Source: Chloroflexota bacterium (GTDB lineage: Bacteria > Chloroflexota > Dormibacteria > Aeolococcales > Aeolococcaceae). Taken from it: a stretch of DNA of 18,057 nucleotides. This document shows, one piece after another, positions 11,861 to 18,057 of the stretch (position 1 is the stretch's first letter; every line of letters starts with the position of its first letter). The stretch is taken from positions 4,930 to 22,986 of the forward strand of contig VBHE01000281.1 in NCBI GenBank assembly GCA_005889515.1, written 5' to 3'. The notes beneath the pieces are model-generated. The model saw nothing but the letters and a program-made list of their open reading frames with translations. It did not search any database and was not told the DNA's origin. The position numbers were made by a program, and so were the translations under genes.

Positions 11861-12826
11861 ATGAGAGGCCCCCTCGCGCTCGCCGTGCTCACCGCCGTCT
11901 CGCTGCTCCTCCCCGGCTGCGGCGGCGGCGGCAGCGCCGGTCCCGTCGTCTGCATCATGTCCGAGTTCCGCACCCGGGCCGACGGCGTGCCCGGACTGGC
12001 GAAGACCTACAACTCCGCCTACGGCACCGCGAGCTACAAGGACATCGGCAGCACCGCGGAGGCGGGCATCGCCTCCGGCCAGTGCGCCGCGGGCGAGGTG
12101 TTCACCACGGACTCCGCCATCGCGGCCCACGACCTGCACGTGCTCCGGGACGACAAGGGGCTCTTCCCTCCGGACAACGTGGGGCTGGTGGTCCGGTCCG
12201 CGGTGCTCCAGCAGCACCCGGGGATCGCCGCCATCCTGGCGCCGGTCGCCGCCCGGATCACCACCGACGAGATCACCCGGATGAACCGCGCCGTCGAGGT
12301 CGACAAGCGCGCCGTGGCCGACGTCGCCCGGCAGTGGCTCACCAACAACGCCCTTCTCGACGCCGCCCCGTCGGCTGGGGGAGCGGGGACGGCGCGATGC
12401 CCGGCGGGCGCGGCCCCGGTCGAGGGGGGCGGCGCCCAGCTGAAGATCGGGAGCAAGGCCTTCGCCGAGGAGGAGCTGCTCGCCGCCATCGCGAAGCTCG
12501 TGCTCGAGCGGCACGGCTACCAGGTCGACGACAGCGTCCACGCGGCCGACCCCGCGATCGACCGGGCGCTGCGCGACGGGACCATCGACATGCTCTGGCA
12601 GTACACCGGGACCGAGCTGCAGGAGTTCCTCGGCGTCAAGCACCCGCCGGCCGACCTCGGCGCCGCCTTCGAGGAGGCGCGCAGCCGCGACGAGGCCAGC
12701 GGCCTCTGCTGGACCGCCCCCGCGCCGATGAACGACACCAACGGGCTCGCCATCCGCTCCGCCGACAGGAGCAGGTACGGTGACACGCTCAGTGCGTTCG
12801 GTGAGTACCTGGCGAGCAACCACTGA
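11861..12826 (+). CDS. Osmoprotectant-type ABC substrate-binding lipoprotein with swapped (circularly permuted) lobes
   Basis: A 321-aa lipoprotein (lipobox LLPGC, Cys20) of the OpuAC/OpuBC-like family. The order of the two halves is reversed. Residues about 29-165 match what is normally the C-terminal lobe: EFRTRADGVPGLAKTY (35-50), EVFTTDSAI (79-87), VLRDDKGLFPPDNVGLVVR (94-112) and ITTDEITRMNRAVEVDK (133-149). A Gly/Ala-rich linker with Cys180 (about 166-192) follows. Then come the usual N-terminal motifs: LKIGSKAFAEEELL (194-207), TIDMLWQYTGTELQEFL (241-257) and CWTAPAPMNDTNGLAIR (283-299). Circular permutation between ProX-like and OpuAC-like proteins has been reported, as I recall. The ATG at 11861 has GGGAGGAG about nine bases upstream. 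Substrate (glycine betaine, choline or similar) is inferred from the family. Confidence 0.85.
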   Translation: MRGPLALAVLTAVSLLLPGCGGGGSAGPVVCIMSEFRTRADGVPGLAKTYNSAYGTASYKDIGSTAEAGIASGQCAAGEVFTTDSAIAAHDLHVLRDDKGLFPPDNVGLVVRSAVLQQHPGIAAILAPVAARITTDEITRMNRAVEVDKRAVADVARQWLTNNALLDAAPSAGGAGTARCPAGAAPVEGGGAQLKIGSKAFAEEELLAAIAKLVLERHGYQVDDSVHAADPAIDRALRDGTIDMLWQYTGTELQEFLGVKHPPADLGAAFEEARSRDEASGLCWTAPAPMNDTNGLAIRSADRSRYGDTLSAFGEYLASNH

Positions 12827-12858
12827 CACACCCAGGACGGGCTCGGCCTGGAGAGGGG

Positions 12859-12864
12859 TAAAGT
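12859..12864 (+). promoter_or_regulatory. Possible -10 element (TAAAGT) upstream of korA
   Basis: TAAAGT lies in the gap after the binding-protein gene and predicts a transcript start near 12871. If so, GTG 12863 could not be the start codon and GTG 12917 would be used. An inverted repeat CCAGG/CCTGG (12832-12836 with 12847-12851) lies just upstream and might end the transporter transcript. Confidence 0.3.
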
Positions 12865-12916
12865 GCTCCCCCAGAGGGGTGACCTGCCGTCCCCCACCGC
12901 ACCACCCTGGAAGCCC

Positions 12917-14719
12917 GTGGACCCCATCGTCAACGACCTCACCATCCTGGCAGCCACCGTCAACGGGTCGGGCAGCCAGTCCGCGAACCTCGTGCTCACC
13001 CGCGCGATCTTCTCGATGGGCATCCCGGTGGCGCCGAAGAACGTCTTCCCGTCGAACATCGAGGGGCTGCCCACCTGGTACGACCTCCGGGTCAGCGCCC
13101 GGGGCTACCAGGCGCGCCGCGCGCAGCACGACCTGCTGATCGCCCGCAACCCGCAGACCTGGACCCACGACCTCGCCGCGGTGGTGGCGGGCGGCGCCGT
13201 GGTCCACGACGACGTCTTCCTCGCCAGCGGGGTCCGCGAGGACGTCGAGTACTTCCCGGTGCCCTTCGGCCGCCTCGGCAAGACCCGGATCGCGAGCGAC
13301 TCGCTGCGCAAGCAGCTCACCAACATGATCTACGTCGGGGTGGTCGCAGGCCTGCTGGGGATCCCCTTCGACAACCTGGTCACCGGCATCGAGCGCACCC
13401 TCGCGACCAAGCCGAAGGCCTGGCCGGTGAACATCGATGCGGTCAGGGTCGGGTACGGGTACTGGGAGGAGAACTTCTCCGACCGGCCGATCAGCCACGT
13501 CCTCCGACCGGTCGTGGGAGGCACCGACGGGCTGATCCTCGTCGACGGCAACCAGGCGGCCGCGCTCGGCTGCGTGATGGGCGGGTGCACGGTCGCGGCC
13601 TGGTACCCGATCACCCCCTCGTCGAGCCTCTGCGAGAGCCTGACCGGCTACGCCGACCGCTTCCGCACCGACCCCGAGACCGGCGAGCGCCGCATCGCCA
13701 TCGTCCAGGCGGAGGACGAGCTCGCCGCCGCCGGCATGGCCATCGGCGCGGGCTGGGCGGGGGCGCGGGCGATGACCGCGACGAGCGGCCCGGGGATCTC
13801 GCTGATGGCCGAGTTCGCCGGCCTCGCCTACTACGCCGAGGTGCCGGTCGTCGTCTTCGACATCCAGCGGCTGGGCCCGTCGACCGGGCTGCCGACCCGC
13901 ACCTCCCAGGGCGACCTCGGCTTCGCCTACCGGCTCGGCCACGGCGATACGCGCCACCTCGTCCTCCTCCCCGGAACCGCCGAGGAGTGCTACGAGTTCG
14001 CCCAGCGGGCCTTCGACCTCGCCGACCGCTTCCAGACCCCGGTCCTGGTGCTCAGCGACCTCGACCTCGGGATGAACCTCTGGATGTCGCGTCCCTTCGA
14101 CTACCCCGAGGCGCCGTTCGACCGCGGCAAGGTGCTGACCGTCGACGACCTCGAGCGCCTCGAGGGAGACTGGGCCCGCTACCGCGACGTCGATGGCGAC
14201 GGCATCCCCTACCGCACCTGGCCCGGCACCCCTCATCCCAACGCGGGCTACTTCACCCGGGGCTCGGGGCACGACGACCGGGCGCGCTACACCGAGAGCC
14301 CCGAGGCCTACCAGGCGAACATGGACCGGCTCGCGCGCAAGCACCGGGGCGCGCGCACCGCGGTGCCCGGTCCGGTGACCGTCTCCGGCGGGTCGGCGCT
14401 CGGCCTGATCGCCTTCGGCAGCACCCACCACGCCGTCGTCGAGGCCCGCGACGAGCTCGCCGCCCGGGGCCTGCCGGTCGACTACCTGCGGCTGCGGGCG
14501 CTGCCGATCGCCCCCGAGGTCGCGGACTTCGTCGCCGCCCACGAGCGGGTCTACGTCGTCGAGCAGAACCGCGACGGCCAGCTCCTCGAGATCCTCTCCG
14601 AGGAGCTCCCCGCCGAGCTCGTCGCCCGGCTCCGCTCCATCCGCCACTACGACGGCCAGCCCATCGCCGCCGCCGCCGTCGCCGCACCGCTTCTCGCCCT
14701 GGAGGCCGTCTGCGTCTAG
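12917..14719 (+). CDS. korA: 2-oxoacid:ferredoxin oxidoreductase, fused gamma-alpha subunit (KorA type)
   Basis: A 600-aa subunit that with KorB oxidatively decarboxylates a 2-oxoacid, most likely 2-oxoglutarate, to an acyl-CoA while reducing ferredoxin. The N-terminal gamma domain (about 6-190) has ATVNGSGSQSANLVLTRAIF (13-32) and FPSNIEGLPTWYDLRV (44-59). The alpha domain follows with YPITPSSSLCESL (230-242), AEDELAAAGMAIGAGWAGAR (265-284), TATSGPGISLMAEF (287-300) and IQRLGPSTGLPTRTSQGDL (316-334), the typical ThDP-partner and 2-oxoacid binding surface. GTG 12917 is chosen because the protein then begins MDPIVNDLTI, as expected for the family, and a -10-like element lies upstream. An in-frame GTG at 12863 has a purine-rich site (GGAGAGGGG) and would add 18 residues. 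It abuts korB with no gap. Confidence 0.9.
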   Translation: MDPIVNDLTILAATVNGSGSQSANLVLTRAIFSMGIPVAPKNVFPSNIEGLPTWYDLRVSARGYQARRAQHDLLIARNPQTWTHDLAAVVAGGAVVHDDVFLASGVREDVEYFPVPFGRLGKTRIASDSLRKQLTNMIYVGVVAGLLGIPFDNLVTGIERTLATKPKAWPVNIDAVRVGYGYWEENFSDRPISHVLRPVVGGTDGLILVDGNQAAALGCVMGGCTVAAWYPITPSSSLCESLTGYADRFRTDPETGERRIAIVQAEDELAAAGMAIGAGWAGARAMTATSGPGISLMAEFAGLAYYAEVPVVVFDIQRLGPSTGLPTRTSQGDLGFAYRLGHGDTRHLVLLPGTAEECYEFAQRAFDLADRFQTPVLVLSDLDLGMNLWMSRPFDYPEAPFDRGKVLTVDDLERLEGDWARYRDVDGDGIPYRTWPGTPHPNAGYFTRGSGHDDRARYTESPEAYQANMDRLARKHRGARTAVPGPVTVSGGSALGLIAFGSTHHAVVEARDELAARGLPVDYLRLRALPIAPEVADFVAAHERVYVVEQNRDGQLLEILSEELPAELVARLRSIRHYDGQPIAAAAVAAPLLALEAVCV

Positions 14720-15745
14720 ATGTCAGCTCTCGCCGTCAACCGGATCGGGCTCGCCCGCGAGGCGTACAAAGGTGGTCCCTCGACACTGTGCGCCGGGTGT
14801 GGCCACAACTCGATCACCAACCACATCATCAAGGCGCTCTACGACCTCGGGGTCGAGCCGCACCGTCTCGCCAAGCTCAGTGGCATCGGCTGCTCCTCGA
14901 AGACGCCCGCGTACTTCGTCGAGCAGGCCCACGGATTCAACGGCCTCCACGGGCGGATGCCCGCGCTCGCCACCGGGGCCGGCCTCGCCAACCGCGAGCT
15001 GGTCGTGCTCGGCGTCTCCGGCGACGGCGACAGTGCGAGCATCGGGCTCGGGCAGTTCATGCACCTGATGCGCCGGAACGTCGACTGCACCTACATCATC
15101 GAGGACAACGGCACCTACGGTCTCACCAAGGGTCAGTTCTCGGCGACCGCGGACGTCGACTCGGTGCACAAGAAGGGCGCGGTCAACCACTACCAGCCCA
15201 TCGACCCCTGCGCCGTCGCCCTCTCGGTGGGCAGCACCTTCGTGGCCCGCTCGTTCTCCGGCGACGGCAAGCAGCTGGTGCCGCTGCTCAAGGCGGCGGT
15301 CGCCCACCGCGGCACCGCGGTGCTCGACATCATCTCGCCCTGCGTCACCTTCAACGACCACGACGGGTCGACGCGGAGCTACAGCTGGGTCAAGGACAAC
15401 GACGAGGGGATCCACGACCTCTCCTTCATCCCGTACTTCGAGGAGATCCGGGTCGAGTACGAGGCCGGGGAGGTCAAGGAGGTCGACCTCTACGACGGCT
15501 CCACCCTGGTGCTCCGCAAGCTCTCCGAGGACCACGACCCGACCGATCGGCTCGCCGCCATGCGCCTCCTCGAGGAGAGCCGCACCCGGGGCCAGCTGCT
15601 CACCGGCCTGCTCTACGTCGACGAGCACGCCGAGGACTTCGCCACCCGCGAGCGCCTCGCCGAGCAGCCCCTGCGTGACCTCGGCGAGGCCGACCTGCGG
15701 CCCGCCCGCGAGCAGTTCGCCTCCCTCATGCGGGAGCTGATGTAG
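14720..15745 (+). CDS. korB: 2-oxoacid:ferredoxin oxidoreductase, beta subunit (KorB type)
   Basis: A 341-aa ThDP- and 4Fe-4S-binding partner of KorA. Cluster cysteines are Cys24 and Cys27 (LCAGCGHN), Cys58 (GIGCSSK) and Cys208 (SPCVTF). The ThDP/Mg motif is GDGDSASIG (101-109) with Asn130 and Tyr133 (EDNGTYGLTKGQ). The GCSSKTPAYF and HGRMPALATGAGLAN blocks are characteristic of this family. The ATG directly follows the korA stop codon (TAGATG), so translation is probably coupled. No ferredoxin gene or additional delta subunit is present, so the electron acceptor must be encoded elsewhere. Assignment to 2-oxoglutarate rather than pyruvate rests on the two-gene KorAB architecture and is inference. 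Confidence 0.92.
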   Translation: MSALAVNRIGLAREAYKGGPSTLCAGCGHNSITNHIIKALYDLGVEPHRLAKLSGIGCSSKTPAYFVEQAHGFNGLHGRMPALATGAGLANRELVVLGVSGDGDSASIGLGQFMHLMRRNVDCTYIIEDNGTYGLTKGQFSATADVDSVHKKGAVNHYQPIDPCAVALSVGSTFVARSFSGDGKQLVPLLKAAVAHRGTAVLDIISPCVTFNDHDGSTRSYSWVKDNDEGIHDLSFIPYFEEIRVEYEAGEVKEVDLYDGSTLVLRKLSEDHDPTDRLAAMRLLEESRTRGQLLTGLLYVDEHAEDFATRERLAEQPLRDLGEADLRPAREQFASLMRELM

Positions 15746-15795
15746 GCTTCCGCCGCTCCGGGGGATGCGATCGGGAGGGGTGCTCCGGTCTCGCT

Positions 15796-15801
15796 TATGA
15801 T
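15796..15801 (+). promoter_or_regulatory. Possible -10 element (TATGAT) upstream of the DUF445 gene
   Basis: TATGAT is close to the TATAAT consensus and lies in the 91-bp gap after korB, about 36 bases before GTG 15837. No -35 is recognisable. It would make the DUF445/Abi-alpha pair a separate operon. Confidence 0.4.
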
Positions 15802-15836
15802 GGCGGCCGGGTTTGGGGTCGGAGGGCGAGTTCGCC

Positions 15837-17105
15837 GTGAGCCATGAAACGCTCCGGATGATCTCCATCCCGCTGTTCACGGGGGTGATCGGCTACATCA
15901 CCAACTGGAGCGGGGTGATCATGCTGTTCTACCCCGTCCACTTCAGGGGATGGCGGGTCCCGGGGCTGGCCTCGTTCGTCAGCCTGATGCCCCGGAAGAT
16001 CCAGGAGATCCCGGGGTTGATGCACGGGGGCCTCGGCTGGCAGGGGATCGTCCCCTCGCGGGCGGCGAAGATGGGGAGCATCGCCGTCGACACCGGGATC
16101 GCCAAGGTGGGCCGGCCGGCGGACTTCTACCGGCAGCTCGAGCCCGACAAGATCGCCGAGCACATCGTCGCCACCTCGCAGCGGGACATCCGCGACCTGG
16201 TCGAGCGGATCATGGAGCGGGAGCAGCCGCAGCTCTGGAGCAACCTGCCCCAGCTCGTCCGCGAGGCGGTGCACCTGCGGGTCCAGCAGCAGCTGCCCGA
16301 CATCGTCCGCTCGATCACCAACGACATCGGCGAGAACATCGACCAGCTCATCGACGTCAAGCTCATGGTGATCAAGCACATCGAGGCCGACCCTCAGCTC
16401 GCCAACCGGATCTTCCTCGACGTCGGCAAGAAGGAGCTGCGGCTGATCCAGAACCTCGGGTTCGTCGTCGGCCTCCTCCTCGGGGTGCCGATGATCTGGA
16501 TCACCAGGGCGTTCCCCCAGTGGTGGGTGCTGCCGATCGGCGGGGTGATCATCGGCTACATCACCAACTGGGTCGCGCTCTACATGATCTACGAGCCGGT
16601 CGAGCCCCGGAGGATCGGACCCATCCGCTGGCAGGGGCTGTTCATCAAACGGCAGCCGGAGGTGGCCGACGAGTACGCGAAGATCATCGCCGAGGACATC
16701 ATCACCCTCCAGAACATCGGCACCGAGCTGCTCACCGGGCCGCGCGCCGACCGCACCCGGCAGATGATCGAGACCGCGCTCCGGCCGGCGATCGACCAGG
16801 CGGTGGGCCGGACGCGCACCCTTGTGCGGGCCGCGGTCGGCACCCGCGAGTACGAGGCGATCCGCAAGTCGGTGGCCAGCGAGGCGGTCGACTTCGCGAT
16901 GAGCCCGCTCGCCAACCCGGAGTTCAACCGCAGGCAGAACGCCCGGATCCACCGGCTCATCGCCGACCGGGTCGCGGAGCTGCCGCCGAAGGACTTCTCC
17001 GGGATGCTTCGCACCGCCACCGAGCAGGACGAGTGGCTGCTGCTGCTCCACGGCGCGGCGCTCGGCTTCGGCGCCGGCCTCGTCCACCTGGCGATCTTCG
17101 GATGA
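15837..17105 (+). CDS. DUF445 family membrane protein
   Basis: A 422-aa protein of the DUF445 family (Bacillus YheB-like), whose molecular function is unknown. The family signature occurs twice: GVIGYITNWSGVIMLFYPV (16-34) and GVIIGYITNWVALYMIYEPV (236-255), each within a hydrophobic segment and each followed by a basic loop (LMPRKIQEIPG; LFIKRQPEVADEY). The protein is therefore an internal duplication. Between the halves lies a long charged helical region (about 95-205), followed by a membrane helix at about 205-225. A final hydrophobic segment closes the C-terminus (about 400-422). The GTG at 15837 is preferred because GGAGGG (15821-15826) precedes it; a TTG at 15813 is the in-frame alternative. 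It overlaps the next gene by 4 bp (ATGA). Confidence 0.85.
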   Translation: MSHETLRMISIPLFTGVIGYITNWSGVIMLFYPVHFRGWRVPGLASFVSLMPRKIQEIPGLMHGGLGWQGIVPSRAAKMGSIAVDTGIAKVGRPADFYRQLEPDKIAEHIVATSQRDIRDLVERIMEREQPQLWSNLPQLVREAVHLRVQQQLPDIVRSITNDIGENIDQLIDVKLMVIKHIEADPQLANRIFLDVGKKELRLIQNLGFVVGLLLGVPMIWITRAFPQWWVLPIGGVIIGYITNWVALYMIYEPVEPRRIGPIRWQGLFIKRQPEVADEYAKIIAEDIITLQNIGTELLTGPRADRTRQMIETALRPAIDQAVGRTRTLVRAAVGTREYEAIRKSVASEAVDFAMSPLANPEFNRRQNARIHRLIADRVAELPPKDFSGMLRTATEQDEWLLLLHGAALGFGAGLVHLAIFG

Positions 17106-17992
17106 GCGAGCCGCGGACCCCCGGCAGGAACGGCGCATCCCCGGACCAGGGCGGCCAACCGGCGGCGCTCACCCTGCTCCGGGCGGCGCCGGCGGTGGCC
17201 CGCTTCGGAGTCCTCACCGCCCGCAACCTGACCCAGTGGGGGCTGGAGAGCTCGCTCAACGCGGCGCTGCGGGTCGCCAGGGCGGCGGCGATCGGCGAGA
17301 CCCCGGCGCAGGTCCTGGAGGCGACCGTCGAGGAGCTCCGCGACCGCGGCCGCCGGCTGCTCGGCATCGCCGAGAACGAGAGCTCGGTCCAGGCGGCCGG
17401 CGCCTCGGCCTCCGGGTCGGCCTCGACCCGTGCCGCGGCGCGCACCGCGGCGGCGACCCCGGCGTCGCTGCGCGCCCGGGGCGCCGAGCTGCTGCGGCTC
17501 TCCGCCGACGTCAACTTCGCCGCCCAGGTGCACCCGGCGTACGCCCGGATCCTCGAGGAGCTCGCCCCCGACGAGGCGCGCATCCTCCGCAAGCTCGCGC
17601 TCGACGGTCCGCAGCCGATCGTCGACGTGCGCACCGGGCGGCCGATCGGCTCGCAGCTGGTCGAGCGCGGATTGACGATGATCGGAACCGAGGCCGGCTG
17701 CGCCCACCTCGACCGGGTCCCGGCCTACCTCGACAACCTCGCCCGCCTCGGCCTGCTCCGGGTCTCCGTCGAGCCCCTCCCCGACGCGCTCCGCTACCAG
17801 GTGCTCGAGGTGCAGCCGGACGTGATGGAGGCCCGCAAGCGCGCCGGCCACGGGCGGACGGTCCGCCGGAGCATCCACCTCACCACCTTCGGCACCGACT
17901 TCTGCGCGATCTGCCTGCCCCTCGAGCCCACCGAGGTCGAGCGGCTCGCGCCACCCGAGCCGCCCCCCAACGGGTCCCGGCCGGCCCCGTAG
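17102..17992 (+). CDS. Abi-alpha (DUF4393)-like protein
   Basis: A 296-aa protein. The N-terminus (about 20-95) is amphipathic and helical (AVARFGVLTARNLTQWGLES). A low-complexity Ala/Ser linker (about 98-122) follows. The C-terminal half (about 130-272) resembles DUF4393, the Abi-alpha family: ADVNFAAQVHPAYARILEEL (135-154), PDEARILRKLALDGPQPIVD (156-175), YLDNLARLGLLRV (209-221) and the closing HLTTFGTDFCAICLP (259-273). Abi-alpha is named after an abortive-infection protein, but most members are uncharacterised, so a defence role here is not shown. The ATG at 17102 overlaps the stop of the DUF445 gene by 4 bp, so the two are probably made together. A membrane-associated partner role is a plausible inference. 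Confidence 0.7.
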   Translation: MSEPRTPGRNGASPDQGGQPAALTLLRAAPAVARFGVLTARNLTQWGLESSLNAALRVARAAAIGETPAQVLEATVEELRDRGRRLLGIAENESSVQAAGASASGSASTRAAARTAAATPASLRARGAELLRLSADVNFAAQVHPAYARILEELAPDEARILRKLALDGPQPIVDVRTGRPIGSQLVERGLTMIGTEAGCAHLDRVPAYLDNLARLGLLRVSVEPLPDALRYQVLEVQPDVMEARKRAGHGRTVRRSIHLTTFGTDFCAICLPLEPTEVERLAPPEPPPNGSRPAP

Positions 17993-18057
17993 AGGCTGGC
18001 CGCTTCGGCGCGATCGATCGGCGATCTGCGTTTCCCGAACCTCGACGGGGCTATGCA
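17993..18057. other. Trailing non-coding end of the window
   Basis: These 65 bases after the last stop codon hold no gene I can support. GATCGATCGGCGATC (18012-18026) is a short GATC-rich repeat. No terminator with a T run is visible before the window ends. Confidence 0.4.

Noticed and set aside
11792..14647. A 951-codon open frame on the minus strand covering the transporter end and most of korA
   Set aside because: It is antisense to genes with strong family motifs, has biased composition typical of GC-rich shadow frames, and shows no recognisable domain.
13585..15678. Long plus-strand frame inside korA and korB
   Set aside because: It is an Arg/Pro-rich shadow of the two oxidoreductase genes.
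15950..17992. A 680-codon plus-strand frame overlapping the DUF445 gene
   Set aside because: Only its last part (from 17102) is a real gene; the upstream portion is Arg/Pro-rich out-of-frame translation of DUF445 with no start signal.
17102..17992. Abi-alpha-like gene as evidence of a phage-defence island
   Set aside because: No other defence genes, integrases or mobile elements are in the window, and the family is mostly uncharacterised.

Overview
The window is dense, very GC-rich DNA with short intergenic gaps, many GTG starts and frequent 4-bp or 8-bp gene overlaps. Lipoprotein signal peptides, a sortase-like secreted protein, a mycobacterial-type (Rv1264-like) adenylate cyclase and a fused KorA-type ferredoxin oxidoreductase suggest a high-GC free-living bacterium near Actinobacteria, Chloroflexota or Candidatus Dormibacterota. 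This placement is inference from gene style only; no rRNA or phylogenetic marker is present.

Layout. Positions 5-3707 hold a class III adenylate cyclase with an Rv1264-type regulatory N-terminus, a polytopic membrane protein with repeated histidine motifs, and a membrane-bound GGDEF diguanylate cyclase. Positions 3745-5779 encode the E1 alpha and E1 beta subunits of a branched-chain-type 2-oxoacid dehydrogenase, followed by a putative terminator. Next is a clear c-di-GMP-I (GEMM-I) riboswitch (about 5918-6006) in the leader of a secreted sortase-fold protein (6036-6716). Convergent to it is a minus-strand operon: a two-domain cupredoxin lipoprotein (7735-8811) and an HhH-PHP domain protein (6713-7738). 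After a hairpin-rich divergent region come two small orphan genes (92 and 64 aa).

Positions 9562-12826 form an Opu-type (quaternary ammonium / osmoprotectant) ABC transporter cluster. Its first permease is broken: it has a CTG where a start is expected, and a frameshift with about 8 residues missing. An ATPase, a second permease and a substrate-binding lipoprotein follow. In that lipoprotein the two lobes occur in swapped order, so it looks circularly permuted. Positions 12917-15745 encode KorA and KorB, a 2-oxoacid:ferredoxin oxidoreductase. The window ends with an overlapping pair: a DUF445 membrane protein and an Abi-alpha (DUF4393)-like protein.

The most notable points are: a c-di-GMP riboswitch wired to a sortase-like surface protein a few genes from a diguanylate cyclase; the permuted substrate-binding protein beside a damaged permease; a double cupredoxin whose second domain has Ser in place of the copper-binding Cys; and the DUF445/Abi-alpha couple. 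No CRISPR array, insertion sequence, tRNA or rRNA was seen.
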